A DNA stretch of 64,000 nt from Methylotenera_A sp031417915 (GTDB lineage Bacteria > Pseudomonadota > Gammaproteobacteria > Burkholderiales > Methylophilaceae): NCBI GenBank assembly GCA_031417915.1, contig JANOWN010000026.1, forward strand, positions 1 to 64,000, given 5' to 3'. The notes under the pieces were generated by a model that ran no database searches, was not told where the DNA came from, and saw nothing but the letters and a program-made list of their open reading frames with translations. Within the stretch, counting starts at the first letter, position 1. Each line of letters opens with the position of its first letter. The translations under genes and the position numbers were made by a program. Below are positions 15,544 to 26,716 of this stretch, in pieces.

Positions 15544-17526
15544 ATGGCAACGCGTAATGATTTAGCCAACGCCATCCGTGCGCTGGCAATGGATGCAGTA
15601 CAAAAAGCAAATTCTGGCCACCCAGGCGCACCTATGGGCATGGCGGAGATTGCTGAAGAATTATGGAACCACCATTTAAGCCATAACCCGAACAACCCAC
15701 AATGGGCTAATCGCGACCGTTTTGTGCTTTCTAATGGGCACGGTTCAATGTTGATCTATTCATTGCTGCACCTTACGGGCTATAACTTGCCGATGAGCGA
15801 GCTACAAAGTTTCCGCCAATTGCATTCAAAATGTGCAGGCCACCCAGAATACGGCTATGCGCCTGGCGTTGAAACCACCACCGGCCCACTTGGCCAAGGT
15901 ATTGCCAACGGCGTGGGTTTTGCCATGGCGGAAAAATTACTTGCTGAGCAATTTAACAAACCAGGCCATGCGATTGTTGACCACGATACTTATGTGTTTT
16001 TGGGCGATGGTTGCATGATGGAAGGCGTTTCGCATGAGGCGTGCGCGCTTGCTGGCACTTGGGGCTTGGGTAAATTAACCGCGTTTTGGGATGACAACGG
16101 CATCTCGATTGATGGCCACATTGAAGGCTGGTACACCGACGACACGGCGAAACGCTTTGAATCATACGGCTGGCATGTGCAATCGGTAGATGGACATGAC
16201 GTAGCTGCGATTGGTAAAGCCATTGCTGCGGCGAAAAAAGTCACAGATAAACCATCATTAATTTGCTGTAAAACCATTATTGGTAAAGGCTCACCCAACA
16301 AATCAGGCAGCCACGATTGCCACGGTTCAGCATTGGGCGAGGCAGAAGTTGCTGCCACCCGCGCTGCGATTGGTTGGGCGCATGAGCCATTTGTAATTCC
16401 TGCTGATGTTTACGCAGGTTGGGATGCAAAAGCCAAAGGCGCAGCGGCCGAAGCAGCTTGGAATACTAAGTTTGCTGCTTACAAATCTGCATTTCCAGCA
16501 GAAGCGGCTGAGTTTACACGCCGTATGGCGGGTGATTTGCCAGCAAATTGGAAATCTGCAACCGATGCGTTTATTGCAGCCACTAACGAAAAAGCAGAAG
16601 GCATTTCAACCCGTAAAGCGTCACAAAACGCCATTACTGCGCTTGCGCCAATCTTGCCAGAATTTTTGGGCGGTTCGGCTGACTTAACAGGCTCTAATTT
16701 AACTTCATGCGGTAGCTTTGTGCATGTAGATGGCAAAAAAGCGGGTAACTATATTTCATACGGTGTGCGCGAGTTCGGCATGGCAGCGATTATGAACGGC
16801 ATGGCACTACACGGTGGTTTATTGCCTTTCGGTGGCACATTCCATCAATTCTCAGATTACATGCGTAACGGTATGCGTATGTCTGCTTTAATGCACCAAC
16901 GCGTAGTTTATGTGCTAACCCATGACTCAATCGGTCAAGGTGAAGATGGCCCAACCCATCAACCAATCGAAACCACTTCTGGGTTGCGTTATATTCCACG
17001 TATGGATGTTTGGCGTCCAGGCTCTGCAACAGAGACAGCAGTCGCTTGGGTTGCTGCGGTTGAGAAAAAAGATGGTCCTACGAGTTTGGTGCTAAGTCGC
17101 CAAAATGTATCTGGCTTGAAGCATGATACGAAAGATTTTGCAGCAATTCGCAAAGGTGGCTATGTGTTGTCTGATGTTGCAGGTGCGCAAATTACCTTAA
17201 TCGGCACAGGTTCAGAGCTGGAAATTGCAGTAAAAGCAGCGGCAGAATTAAACGCGGCTGGCGTGAAAACCCGCGTGGTTTCTATGCCTTCAACCAATGT
17301 GTTCGATCGCCAAGATCAAGCTTACAAAGACAGCGTTTTAACCAAGGGCAGTAAACGCGTGTCAATTGAGGCTGGCATCACCGATTTTTGGCGCAAATAT
17401 GTGGGCTTGGATGGCGCATCTGTGGGTATTGATACCTTCGGTGAATCTGCTCCAGGCGGCGCGCTATACAAACACTTTGGCTTTACAGTAGAAAATTTGG
17501 TTGCTGTTGCTAAATCTGTGTTGTAA
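15544..17526 (+). CDS. tkt: transketolase
   Basis: Thiamine-diphosphate enzyme moving two-carbon units between sugar phosphates in the pentose phosphate and ribulose monophosphate pathways. The 660-residue protein shows ANSGHPGAPMGMAEIAEELW at the N-terminus, the TPP/Mg motif GDGCMMEG, the pyrimidine-domain segment HDSIGQGEDGPTHQPIE and a C-terminal domain ending FGFTVENLV. It is preceded by a good ribosome-binding site (AGGGAGAA) and followed by a strong terminator, so it forms its own transcription unit upstream of gap-pgk-purC. Confidence 0.97.
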   Translation: MATRNDLANAIRALAMDAVQKANSGHPGAPMGMAEIAEELWNHHLSHNPNNPQWANRDRFVLSNGHGSMLIYSLLHLTGYNLPMSELQSFRQLHSKCAGHPEYGYAPGVETTTGPLGQGIANGVGFAMAEKLLAEQFNKPGHAIVDHDTYVFLGDGCMMEGVSHEACALAGTWGLGKLTAFWDDNGISIDGHIEGWYTDDTAKRFESYGWHVQSVDGHDVAAIGKAIAAAKKVTDKPSLICCKTIIGKGSPNKSGSHDCHGSALGEAEVAATRAAIGWAHEPFVIPADVYAGWDAKAKGAAAEAAWNTKFAAYKSAFPAEAAEFTRRMAGDLPANWKSATDAFIAATNEKAEGISTRKASQNAITALAPILPEFLGGSADLTGSNLTSCGSFVHVDGKKAGNYISYGVREFGMAAIMNGMALHGGLLPFGGTFHQFSDYMRNGMRMSALMHQRVVYVLTHDSIGQGEDGPTHQPIETTSGLRYIPRMDVWRPGSATETAVAWVAAVEKKDGPTSLVLSRQNVSGLKHDTKDFAAIRKGGYVLSDVAGAQITLIGTGSELEIAVKAAAELNAAGVKTRVVSMPSTNVFDRQDQAYKDSVLTKGSKRVSIEAGITDFWRKYVGLDGASVGIDTFGESAPGGALYKHFGFTVENLVAVAKSVL

Positions 17527-17542
17527 TCATTTGGCGGTGTAA

Positions 17543-17569
17543 AAAAGAGCCTCCGCAAGAGGCTCTTTT
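17543..17569 (+). terminator. intrinsic terminator after tkt
   Basis: Perfect 11-bp stem AAAAGAGCCTC / GAGGCTCTTTT with loop CGCAA, followed by T-rich sequence. Confidence 0.9.
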
Positions 17570-17692
17570 ACTTTTACTTATGCATATATAAGTTTAAGTT
17601 AAGCTAAGATTAAAAATAATTTAGTGCAGAGAGCAAACACCTTAGCGCGTGATGCGGTAAAATAGCGTTAAAAATCGTTTTAGGAAAATATC

Positions 17693-18697
17693 ATGGCAAT
17701 TCGTGTAGGAATCAATGGTTACGGACGTATTGGGCGCAATGTATTGCGCGCGGTAACGCAGGAGCGCGAATTTAGCGATATTGAAATTGTGGCGGTGAAT
17801 GGCACACAAGATCTTGATTACATGGCATATATGCTGAAATTCGATTCTGTACATGGCCGGTTTAACGCCGATGTGAGTGCAGAAAATGGTCATTTAGTCA
17901 TCAATGGCAAAAAAATCCGCATCACCACCGAGCGCGAGCCTGCCAACCTTGATTGGGCGGCCAGTAATGTAGATGTGCTGATTGAATCGACTGGTATATT
18001 TTTAACAAAAGAAAGCTGCCAAATTCATTTAGATCGCGGTGCGAAAAAAGTTGTGCAATCCGCGCCTAGTAAAGACGACACGCCGATGTTTGTATATGGC
18101 GTAAATCATCAAGAATATAAAAATGAGGCGATTATTTCGGCGGCTTCATGTACTACGAACGCTTTAGCGCCGCTTGCAAAAGTACTGCACGACAATTTTG
18201 GTATTAAACGCGGCTTAATGACTACCGTGCACGCGGCCACCGCTTCGCAAAAAACTGTAGACAGCACGAGTAAGAAAGATTGGCGCGGCGGGCGAGGCGT
18301 GTTCGAGAATATCATCCCATCAAGCACTGGCGCGGCTAAGGCGGTAGGAAAAGTCATTCCATCACTCAATAAAAAACTCACTGGCATGTCGCTACGCGTA
18401 CCTTCTTCAGACGTTTCTGTCGTAGATTTAACCGTAGAGCTAAACAAAGAAACTACTTATGAAGCGATTTGTGCCGCTATGCAAACCGCCGCAAATGGCG
18501 AATTAAAAAGTGTGTTGGCTTACACCGAAGAAAAAATGGTTTCTACCGACTTTCGTGGCGATCCAGCCGCCTCTATTTTCGATGCTGAGGCTGGCCTCAT
18601 GTTAGATTCCACCTTTGTGAAAGTGCTGGCTTGGTATGACAATGAATATGGCTACACTTGCAATTTGTTGCGCCTAGTACAAAGCATCAGCAAGTAA
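17693..18697 (+). CDS. gap: glyceraldehyde-3-phosphate dehydrogenase, type I
   Basis: Oxidises glyceraldehyde 3-phosphate to 1,3-bisphosphoglycerate. The 334-residue protein has the Rossmann motif GINGYGRIGRNVLRA, catalytic Cys153 in SAASCTTNALAPLAK and the C-terminal AWYDNEYGYTCNLLRL. A notable detail is VAVNGTQDLDYMAYML near residue 36. The NAD-specifying Asp found after Asn in E. coli-type GapA (NDLLD) is Gly here, a change known in related enzymes to relax cofactor choice toward NADP. Whether it does so here is inference. The stop overlaps the pgk start (TAATG). Confidence 0.96.
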   Translation: MAIRVGINGYGRIGRNVLRAVTQEREFSDIEIVAVNGTQDLDYMAYMLKFDSVHGRFNADVSAENGHLVINGKKIRITTEREPANLDWAASNVDVLIESTGIFLTKESCQIHLDRGAKKVVQSAPSKDDTPMFVYGVNHQEYKNEAIISAASCTTNALAPLAKVLHDNFGIKRGLMTTVHAATASQKTVDSTSKKDWRGGRGVFENIIPSSTGAAKAVGKVIPSLNKKLTGMSLRVPSSDVSVVDLTVELNKETTYEAICAAMQTAANGELKSVLAYTEEKMVSTDFRGDPAASIFDAEAGLMLDSTFVKVLAWYDNEYGYTCNLLRLVQSISK

Positions 18698-19902
18698 TGA
18701 CCATGGCTACCATCATTAAAATTACCGACCTCGATTTGGCTGGCAAACGCGTATTTATTCGCTCAGACCTTAACGTACCAGTTGCGGATGGCAAAGTCAC
18801 TTCTGACGCGCGCATCACGGCCAGCATGGCCACCATTGAGTTCGCGCTAAAAGCAGGTGCAAAAGTGATGGTGACTTCGCATTTGGGTCGTCCAGAAGAA
18901 GGCGTATATTCAGAGGAAAACTCACTGCAACCTGTGGCCGATGTGATGTCAGCTAAACTTGGCAAAACTGTACGCTTGGTTAAAAACTGGCTGAGTGACG
19001 CGGCACCTGCAGGTAGTATGACGATACAAAATGGCGAGCTGATTTTGCTAGAGAATTGTAGATTCAATATCGGCGAAAAGAAAAATAATGATGAGCTGGC
19101 CAAAAAATATGCCGCACTTTGTGACGTGTTTGTAATGGATGCATTCGGGACTGCACACAGGGCAGAAGCGAGCACTCACGGCATTGCTAAATATGCACCA
19201 GTGGCATGTGCGGGCATTTTGCTCACCGAAGAGTTGGAAGCATTAACCAAAGCCTTACTCAACCCAAAACGCCCCATGGTCGCGGTAGTAGGGGGTAGTA
19301 AAGTTTCTACCAAGTTGAGCGTGTTAGAAAGTTTGTCTGAAAAAGTCGACCAGCTAGTAGTGGGTGGCGGCATTGCCAATACTTTTTTAAAAGCGGTTGG
19401 ATACGAAATTGGTAAGTCGCTGTGCGAAGAAGATTTGGTGCCCACTGCAAAAATGCTCATGGAAAAAATGGCCAAAAGAAACGCCAGCATACCAATCGCG
19501 GTGGATGTAGTATGTGCAAAACGATTTGCAGCAGATGCGCCAGCAACCAATAAAAACGCGGCTTCTGTGGCAGCAGATGATATGATTTTTGACATTGGCC
19601 CAGAATCTGCAGCTGAGTTGGTTAAGGTGTTGAATAATGCTGGCACCATTGTATGGAATGGCCCAGTGGGCGTATTTGAGTTTGACCAATTTGGCGAAGG
19701 CACTAAAACCATTGCTCATGCGATTGCCGACAGCAAAGCTTTTACGTTGGCGGGCGGTGGCGACACCATCGCGGCGATTCAAAAATATGGCATTGAAAAT
19801 AAAATCGACTATATTTCTACCGCAGGTGGCGCATTTTTAGAGTTTTTAGAAGGTAAAAAATTACCCGCTGTAGAAATATTGGAGCTTCGCGCAATCCAAT
19901 GA
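18697..19902 (+). CDS. pgk: phosphoglycerate kinase
   Basis: Transfers phosphate from 1,3-bisphosphoglycerate to ADP. The 401-residue protein carries the substrate motif KRVFIRSDLNVPV, VTSHLGRPEEG, MVAVVGGSKVSTKLSVLESL and the nucleotide-binding TLAGGGDTIAAI. I use the ATG at 18697, which overlaps the gap stop; an ATG two codons later (18703, MATIIK) is equally plausible. It overlaps purC by 4 bases. In other betaproteobacteria pyruvate kinase and fructose-bisphosphate aldolase genes usually come between pgk and purC, and they are absent here. Confidence 0.96.
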   Translation: MTMATIIKITDLDLAGKRVFIRSDLNVPVADGKVTSDARITASMATIEFALKAGAKVMVTSHLGRPEEGVYSEENSLQPVADVMSAKLGKTVRLVKNWLSDAAPAGSMTIQNGELILLENCRFNIGEKKNNDELAKKYAALCDVFVMDAFGTAHRAEASTHGIAKYAPVACAGILLTEELEALTKALLNPKRPMVAVVGGSKVSTKLSVLESLSEKVDQLVVGGGIANTFLKAVGYEIGKSLCEEDLVPTAKMLMEKMAKRNASIPIAVDVVCAKRFAADAPATNKNAASVAADDMIFDIGPESAAELVKVLNNAGTIVWNGPVGVFEFDQFGEGTKTIAHAIADSKAFTLAGGGDTIAAIQKYGIENKIDYISTAGGAFLEFLEGKKLPAVEILELRAIQ

Positions 19903-20798
19903 GCGCGCCATTACTGCAAACCAGCATCACCAGCCTAAGACGTATTCACCAAGGTAAAGTGCGCGATATTTACGCGATTGATGATGCAACAATGTTATTA
20001 ATCAGCACCGATAGGCTGTCGGCGTTCGATGTGATATTGCCCACAGGCATTGCCAACAAAGGCGCGATGCTGACGCAAATGGCGAATTTTTGGTTTGAAA
20101 AGTTGAAACATGTTGCGCCAAATCATTTAACGGGGATTGCGCCAGAATCTGTGGTAAGTAGCCCTACAGACCTTATCCAGCTTGGTGCCAGAGCCGTTGT
20201 TGTAAAAAAATTAAAAGCATTGCCAATCGAAGCAATTGTGCGCGGTTACTTGGTGGGTAGTGGTTGGAAAGAATACAAGCAAAAAGGCACGGTTTGTGGA
20301 ATTCAACTGCCAAGCGGCATGCAAGAAGCCTCAAAACTGCCAACGCCAATATTCACCCCATCCAGCAAAGCTGCCGTGGGCGAGCATGATGAAAATATTA
20401 GTTTGGCAGATTGTGAAAAACTAATTGGCGCTGATATGGCGCAAAAAGTAGCAAAAGTGGCGATTCAACTTTACACTGAAGCTGCCGAATACGCGCTAAC
20501 CAAAGGCATTATTATTGCCGATACCAAATTTGAATTTGGCCTAGATAACAACGGTGTTTTGCATGTGATGGACGAAGTGCTGACGCCAGATTCATCGCGC
20601 TTTTGGCCGCTGGAGAGTTACAAGGTGGGTAGCAATCCGCCCAGTTACGATAAGCAATATGTACGTGATTGGCTGGAAAGTATTCATTGGAACAAAGCGC
20701 CGCCCGCGCCCGCTTTGCCAAATGAAGTGGCGCAAAAAACAAGTGAAAAATACATGGAAGCTTTTGAAAAATTAACGGGCAAGCAGCTAGTCGTTTAG
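19899..20798 (+). CDS. purC: phosphoribosylaminoimidazole-succinocarboxamide synthase
   Basis: Joins aspartate to CAIR in purine synthesis. The 299-residue SAICAR synthase shows HQGKVRDIYAIDD, STDRLSAFDVILPTGIANKGAMLTQM, VRGYLVGSGWKEY and IIADTKFEFGLD, followed by DEVLTPDSSRFWP. The length is that of the longer, yeast-like bacterial form. Its ATG overlaps the pgk stop by 4 bases, so translation is coupled to the glycolytic genes. No other pur gene follows. Confidence 0.96.
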   Translation: MSAPLLQTSITSLRRIHQGKVRDIYAIDDATMLLISTDRLSAFDVILPTGIANKGAMLTQMANFWFEKLKHVAPNHLTGIAPESVVSSPTDLIQLGARAVVVKKLKALPIEAIVRGYLVGSGWKEYKQKGTVCGIQLPSGMQEASKLPTPIFTPSSKAAVGEHDENISLADCEKLIGADMAQKVAKVAIQLYTEAAEYALTKGIIIADTKFEFGLDNNGVLHVMDEVLTPDSSRFWPLESYKVGSNPPSYDKQYVRDWLESIHWNKAPPAPALPNEVAQKTSEKYMEAFEKLTGKQLVV

Positions 20799-20830
20799 CA
20801 ACTAATTCGATTTTAAAGAATCCTAAACGC

Positions 20831-21103
20831 GTGAAAGAAAAATTAAAAAAAATCGCAGCGCAACTAAAAGCCGAATTTGAATTTTATCGGCGCTTGCAAA
20901 AGCATCCCCAAACCCCTGTTTTAGCCAAGGCTTTATTGTGGTTAGCCATTGGCTATTTATTGATGCCATTCGATTTAATCCCCGATTTTCTGCCTGTCAT
21001 CGGCCAGTTAGATGAGCTGGTGATTATTCCATTACTGTTATACTTTGTACTTAAACTAACGCCGACAGATGTCATTGCGGCATGTAAAGGTGAGCAGGCA
21101 TAA
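20831..21103 (+). CDS. DUF1232 (YkvA-like) small membrane protein
   Basis: A 90-residue protein whose central segment (LLWLAIGYLLMPFDLIPDFLPVIGQLDELVIIPLLLYFVLKL) is the DUF1232/YkvA signature: two hydrophobic helices joined by a Pro-Phe-Asp-Leu-Ile-Pro-Asp motif. The function is unknown. It starts with GTG at 20831 and its stop overlaps the ATG of the DedA gene (TAATG), so the two are coupled and may act together in the membrane. Confidence 0.85.
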   Translation: MKEKLKKIAAQLKAEFEFYRRLQKHPQTPVLAKALLWLAIGYLLMPFDLIPDFLPVIGQLDELVIIPLLLYFVLKLTPTDVIAACKGEQA

Positions 21104-21750
21104 TGGACTATTTGATACAAACGTGGCAAATGATCTTGAATTTTGATGCGCATTTGCCGCAGCTGGTCGCCATGCATGCGAATTTGGTTTATGTGATTTT
21201 GTTTGCGGTGATTTTTCTAGAAATTGGCGTTTTGCCATTTTTCTTTCTGCCAGCAAATCCGTTTTTGTTTGTATGTGGCACGGTGTGGGCGGCTTCCGGC
21301 TTGAGTATTTTGTTGCTGTTAATCGCGCTGATTGCCGCTGCTATTTTGGGTAATTTGTGTGGTTATTGGCTGGGAAAAACGGTTGGTCAGGCATTTTTTG
21401 TGAATTATTTAAAATGGCCAAACCAAGCGGCTTTAGAGAAAACGCACAATTTCTACGATAAACATGGCGAAAAAGGTTTTTTGGCCTCTTTATTTTTGCC
21501 AGTCATTCGTACAGTTGCGCCGTTTCTAGCGGGCGTGACTGGTATGAGCTTTATAAAATTTACGCGCTCCGTCTCATTAGGCGCGATTATTTGGGTGCTG
21601 ATTTGTGTGCTAGCGGGCTACTTTTTTGGCAATATTCCCATCATTAAAAATCACTTAGGCTTAGTTACTTTGCTGGGTTTGGGCTTAGTCATACTCGCGT
21701 TTTTACTTAAAAAAGTGTGGGATATGTTTATAAAACCTCGAAATTCCTAA
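21103..21750 (+). CDS. DedA-family membrane protein
   Basis: A 215-residue integral membrane protein of the DedA / SNARE-associated family. It shows the family motifs FLEIGVLPFFFLPANPFLFVCG (re-entrant Glu-rich segment), NLCGYWLGKTVG, and FYDKHGEKGFLASLFLPVIRTVAPFLAGVTGMSF with the conserved Gly-Glu and Arg residues. DedA proteins are linked to undecaprenyl-phosphate or phospholipid translocation and membrane homeostasis. It is translationally coupled to the DUF1232 gene. Confidence 0.9.
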   Translation: MDYLIQTWQMILNFDAHLPQLVAMHANLVYVILFAVIFLEIGVLPFFFLPANPFLFVCGTVWAASGLSILLLLIALIAAAILGNLCGYWLGKTVGQAFFVNYLKWPNQAALEKTHNFYDKHGEKGFLASLFLPVIRTVAPFLAGVTGMSFIKFTRSVSLGAIIWVLICVLAGYFFGNIPIIKNHLGLVTLLGLGLVILAFLLKKVWDMFIKPRNS

Positions 21751-21817
21751 TTATTGCAATAATCTAGCAACAATCTTGACTTATAATTGCGCCTTTTCAA
21801 ACTAGGACTTATTCAAT

Positions 21818-22366
21818 ATGTCTTTAAATTTAGTCCCCTCTGGCAAAGATTTGCCGCGCGATTTCAACGTGATTATCGAAATTCCCATGCAGGGCGACCC
21901 TGTAAAATATGAAGTGGACAAAGAAACAGGCGCGCTGTTTGTGGATCGTTTCATGGGTACGTCGATGCAATATCCGTGTAATTATGGCTATATTCCGCAC
22001 ACACTGGCCGATGATGGCGACCCTGTAGATGTGCTGGTGATTACGCCAGTGCCTTTGTTGCCAGGCGTGGTGGTGCGCTGCCGCCCATTAGGTATGTTGC
22101 AAATGACCGATGAAGCGGGTGGCGATGCTAAATTATTGGCCGTTCCAGTTGAAAAAGTATGTGGTTTATACGCTTACCAAAAAACTTATTTAGATGTTTC
22201 ACCTTGGCGTTTGGAGATGATTTCACACTTTTTTGAACATTACAAAGATTTAGACAAAGGCAAATGGGTAAAAATTGAAGGCTGGGTTGGGATTGAAGAG
22301 GCGCATAAAGAAATTATGGATGGCGTGGCGCGCTATAATTCGGCTGAAGTGAAGCCTGCGTTTTAA
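21818..22366 (+). CDS. ppa: inorganic pyrophosphatase, soluble family I
   Basis: Hydrolyses pyrophosphate in the cytosol. The 182-residue protein has VIIEIPMQGDPVKYEVDKETG, the signature DDGDPVDVLV with the catalytic Asp cluster, and DVSPWRLEMISHFFEHYKDLDKGKWVKI. The Asn-Phe-type N-terminus is standard. It is followed by a strong terminator at 22392-22418. A membrane pyrophosphatase gene lies 1 kb away on the other strand, so the organism has both forms. Confidence 0.97.
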   Translation: MSLNLVPSGKDLPRDFNVIIEIPMQGDPVKYEVDKETGALFVDRFMGTSMQYPCNYGYIPHTLADDGDPVDVLVITPVPLLPGVVVRCRPLGMLQMTDEAGGDAKLLAVPVEKVCGLYAYQKTYLDVSPWRLEMISHFFEHYKDLDKGKWVKIEGWVGIEEAHKEIMDGVARYNSAEVKPAF

Positions 22367-22391
22367 AACAAAATTTACGTCCCACACTTAC

Positions 22392-22418
22392 AAAAGCCTT
22401 GGTTTTTCCAAGGCTTTT
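22392..22418 (+). terminator. intrinsic terminator after ppa
   Basis: Perfect 11-bp stem AAAAGCCTTGG / CCAAGGCTTTT with a T5 loop, followed by T-rich sequence. Confidence 0.9.
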
Positions 22419-22454
22419 TACTTTTATCTTTAATGCATGAGTTGATAAAAATAT

Positions 22455-22489
22455 TCCCTGTAACCCGCATGGATATTGGATTGCAGGGC
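22455..22489 (-). repeat. 35-bp palindromic element, copy 7 (intergenic, convergent)
   Basis: On the minus strand GCCCTGCAATCC, an exact centre AATATCCATGC and GGGTTACAGGGA. Nearly the full consensus with well-paired arms. It lies between the 3' ends of ppa and the VIT-family gene. Confidence 0.9.
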
Positions 22490-22519
22490 AGGTGTTTTTA
22501 ACAATTTTTGTGAAATAGA

Positions 22520-23215
22520 TTAAGCCGCAGCTATCCCAAATAAACTACCAACGCCAGCAGTGGCAGCCATTGCAAGCACGCCCCAAAAAGCCACGCGGCT
22601 CGCACCTTTCCACATATTTGCGCCACCTGCTTTTGCGGCTAATCCACCTAGTGCAGCTAAAAAAATCAGCGACATAACAGCCACACAAAGCACTGTATTT
22701 GCGGATGGGGCAATATATGCAATTAACAAAGGTAAGATAGCACCGACGGCAAAGGAGAGCGCTGAGGCAAGCGCAGCCTGCACTGGGCGCGCGTTCATCA
22801 TCTCATTAATTCCAAGCTCGTCGCGCGCGTGTGCAGCTAGCGCATCGTGTGCAGTGAGTTGCAGCGCGACTTGCTGTGCTAAATCTGGCGTTAAGCCACG
22901 CCCCATATATATCCCCGTCAGCTCTTTTAACTCGCTTTCGTGGTCGGTCTCTAGCTCTAATCGCTCTTTGGCTAAATCAGCCGTTTCAGTGTCCGATTGC
23001 GAACTGACAGATACGTATTCGCCCGCTGCCATCGACATTGCACCAGCAACTAAACCTGCCACACCAGTGATCAAAATAGCGGCCTGCGAGGCATGTGCCG
23101 CGGTCACGCCAATAATCAAACTGGCAGTGGAGACAATGCCATCGTTAGCACCTAGAACAGCCGCGCGCAGCCAGCCGATGCGATGTGAGCGATGAAATTC
23201 AGAATGACGTAGCAT
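22520..23215 (-). CDS. VIT1/CCC1-family Fe/Mn transporter
   Basis: A 231-residue membrane protein of the vacuolar iron transporter family. Residues 10-45 (RIGWLRAAVLGANDGIVSTASLIIGVTAA) and GLVAGAMSMAAGEYVSVSSQSDTE are diagnostic, and the cytoplasmic segment with ELETDHESELKELTGIYMGRGL is the metal-binding domain. It probably exports or stores Fe2+/Mn2+. I place the start at 23215 (MLRHSEF): it has an AGGG ribosome-binding site, while the longer frame crosses the hppA terminator. Confidence 0.9.
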   Translation of the reverse strand: MLRHSEFHRSHRIGWLRAAVLGANDGIVSTASLIIGVTAAHASQAAILITGVAGLVAGAMSMAAGEYVSVSSQSDTETADLAKERLELETDHESELKELTGIYMGRGLTPDLAQQVALQLTAHDALAAHARDELGINEMMNARPVQAALASALSFAVGAILPLLIAYIAPSANTVLCVAVMSLIFLAALGGLAAKAGGANMWKGASRVAFWGVLAMAATAGVGSLFGIAAA

Positions 23216-23246
23216 GAAGTACCCTAGTAAAATATCATGCACAGTG

Positions 23247-23282
23247 TAATAAAAAAGGCGACGCAAGTCGCCTTTTTTATTA
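23247..23282 (-). terminator. bidirectional terminator between hppA and the VIT gene
   Basis: Perfect 16-bp arms TAATAAAAAAGGCGAC (23247-23262) and GTCGCCTTTTTTATTA (23267-23282) around loop GCAA. It follows the hppA stop on the minus strand. Confidence 0.92.
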
Positions 23283-23295
23283 AATTAAAATCTAA

Positions 23296-25329
<2,034 letters not shown>

Positions 25330-25438
25330 GACTTCTCCCTATTTGTTTTGTGAATTTGTAGCAACTTAATTTTTTGACAAGCGGCGTATTATGGCATTAA
25401 AAGTGAGGCGAGACAACCACTTACGATGTGTTGCGGCA

Positions 25439-26236
25439 TTAGCTGGAAATTAGGCCTAGCAACATTTTGCAGCCAATAGCGATTAATAGAAGCGCAAATA
25501 TTTTCTTTAATTTTTTTACGGCTAGTTCTTGTACCAAAACTGCGCCAACAGGCGCGCTGATTAAACTGGTGAGTGCGATAATCGCAAACGCAGGCAAATA
25601 AATAAAGCCAAAACTTTTATTGGGCAAATCATAAATTTGTAGGCCAGAAACGATATAGCCGATTGCGCCTGCGAGCGCAATTGGCAAACCGATTGCACTA
25701 CTGGTGCCGATGGCGCGTTTGGTATTGACGTTGCAATAGATGAGAAAAGGCACTGAAAGCGTGCCGCCGCCAATACCCACGAAGCTGGAAACCCAACCAA
25801 TGCAGAATCCGACAAAATTTAGAGCAAGCCTGTGAGGCAATACCCGAGCGGGGTTTGTAGCATAGTTACTTAAAATTTGAAACGCGACTATAAAAACGTA
25901 AATGATGAATAATATTTTAAGTAGGTTTGCATCAAACTTTGCGGCGACCAAGCTACCCAAAAACGCGCCTAACATAATGCCCAGCGCAACTTTTTTAACA
26001 ACATCCCAGTCTACGTTCTGGTGACCATGGTGCGCGCGGCTAGAGGCGATTGAGGTAATAATAATCACCGCCAAGGAAGTGCCCAGCGCCATTTGCATGA
26101 TGTAACTGATTGGAAAGCCCAGCCTGGCGAAAATAAAGCTGAGTACGGGCACCATAATTAGCCCGCCGCCTATGCCCAGCAAGCCTGAGAGCAAACCAGT
26201 AAGCAAGCCTGTTACCAAATAAAATAAGTATTCCAT
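25439..26236 (-). CDS. TauE/SafE-family sulfite/anion exporter-like protein
   Basis: A 265-residue protein with about eight hydrophobic segments and the internal duplication typical of TauE/SafE (DUF81): GLLSGLLGIGGGLIMVPVL at the N-terminus and GWVSSFVGIGGGTLSVPFLIY in the second half. Members export sulfite, sulfoacetate or other organic anions; the substrate here is not predictable. It ends 1 base from the start region of the DciA-like gene, which precedes it on the same strand, so the two are probably co-transcribed. Confidence 0.9.
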   Translation of the reverse strand: MEYLFYLVTGLLTGLLSGLLGIGGGLIMVPVLSFIFARLGFPISYIMQMALGTSLAVIIITSIASSRAHHGHQNVDWDVVKKVALGIMLGAFLGSLVAAKFDANLLKILFIIYVFIVAFQILSNYATNPARVLPHRLALNFVGFCIGWVSSFVGIGGGTLSVPFLIYCNVNTKRAIGTSSAIGLPIALAGAIGYIVSGLQIYDLPNKSFGFIYLPAFAIIALTSLISAPVGAVLVQELAVKKLKKIFALLLIAIGCKMLLGLISS

Positions 26237-26237
26237 T

Positions 26238-26681
26238 TTAAGTTTTATTGGCTAATTTTTTTAGTTTTTGTGCGAGTGGTGAGTCGCCTAAGTTTTGCGC
26301 TAGGTTTTTTAGACTAGTTGCGGCGCTGGCTGAGAGCTTGCGCGGCGTTTTTATAATGGGTTTTGGCCTAGATTTTACTTGCACTTTGACGCTAATTGCA
26401 GTAACTTTACATTCCCTAAACAAAGGGTCGCTTATTTGCAAATTTTGTAATTGCTTCAATAAGCTAGCTTGTGTGAGTTTGATTTTACTGGCCAACATTG
26501 AGCTGTCAGCGTAAATCGTTAATTGGCCACTGTTTAGGCTACTGGCGAAGCTGTTTTGACTCAATAGTTTGGGGGCGGCGACATGCCAAAGTTGTTGCAA
26601 ATTTTGGTGAACTTGCACGTTTTTGGCGAGGTGATTCAGCTCGCTGTTTTCTGAAAATAAGGCATTTATTTTACGCATCAT
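26238..26681 (-). CDS. DUF721 protein, DciA-like
   Basis: A 147-residue protein with an N-terminal DUF721 domain (VHQNLQQLWHVAAPKLLSQNSFASSLNSGQLTIYADSSMLASKIKL) and a basic, low-complexity C-terminal tail. DciA proteins are the ancestral loaders of the replicative helicase DnaB. The position, divergent from an M23 peptidase gene and secA, is the usual one for the secA-linked DUF721 gene of Proteobacteria. Sequence divergence in this family is high, so the helicase-loader role is inferred from domain and context. Confidence 0.75.
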   Translation of the reverse strand: MMRKINALFSENSELNHLAKNVQVHQNLQQLWHVAAPKLLSQNSFASSLNSGQLTIYADSSMLASKIKLTQASLLKQLQNLQISDPLFRECKVTAISVKVQVKSRPKPIIKTPRKLSASAATSLKNLAQNLGDSPLAQKLKKLANKT

Positions 26682-26716
26682 GTATTGTAACTAAAGTTAC
26701 TGGTATAAATTAATTT

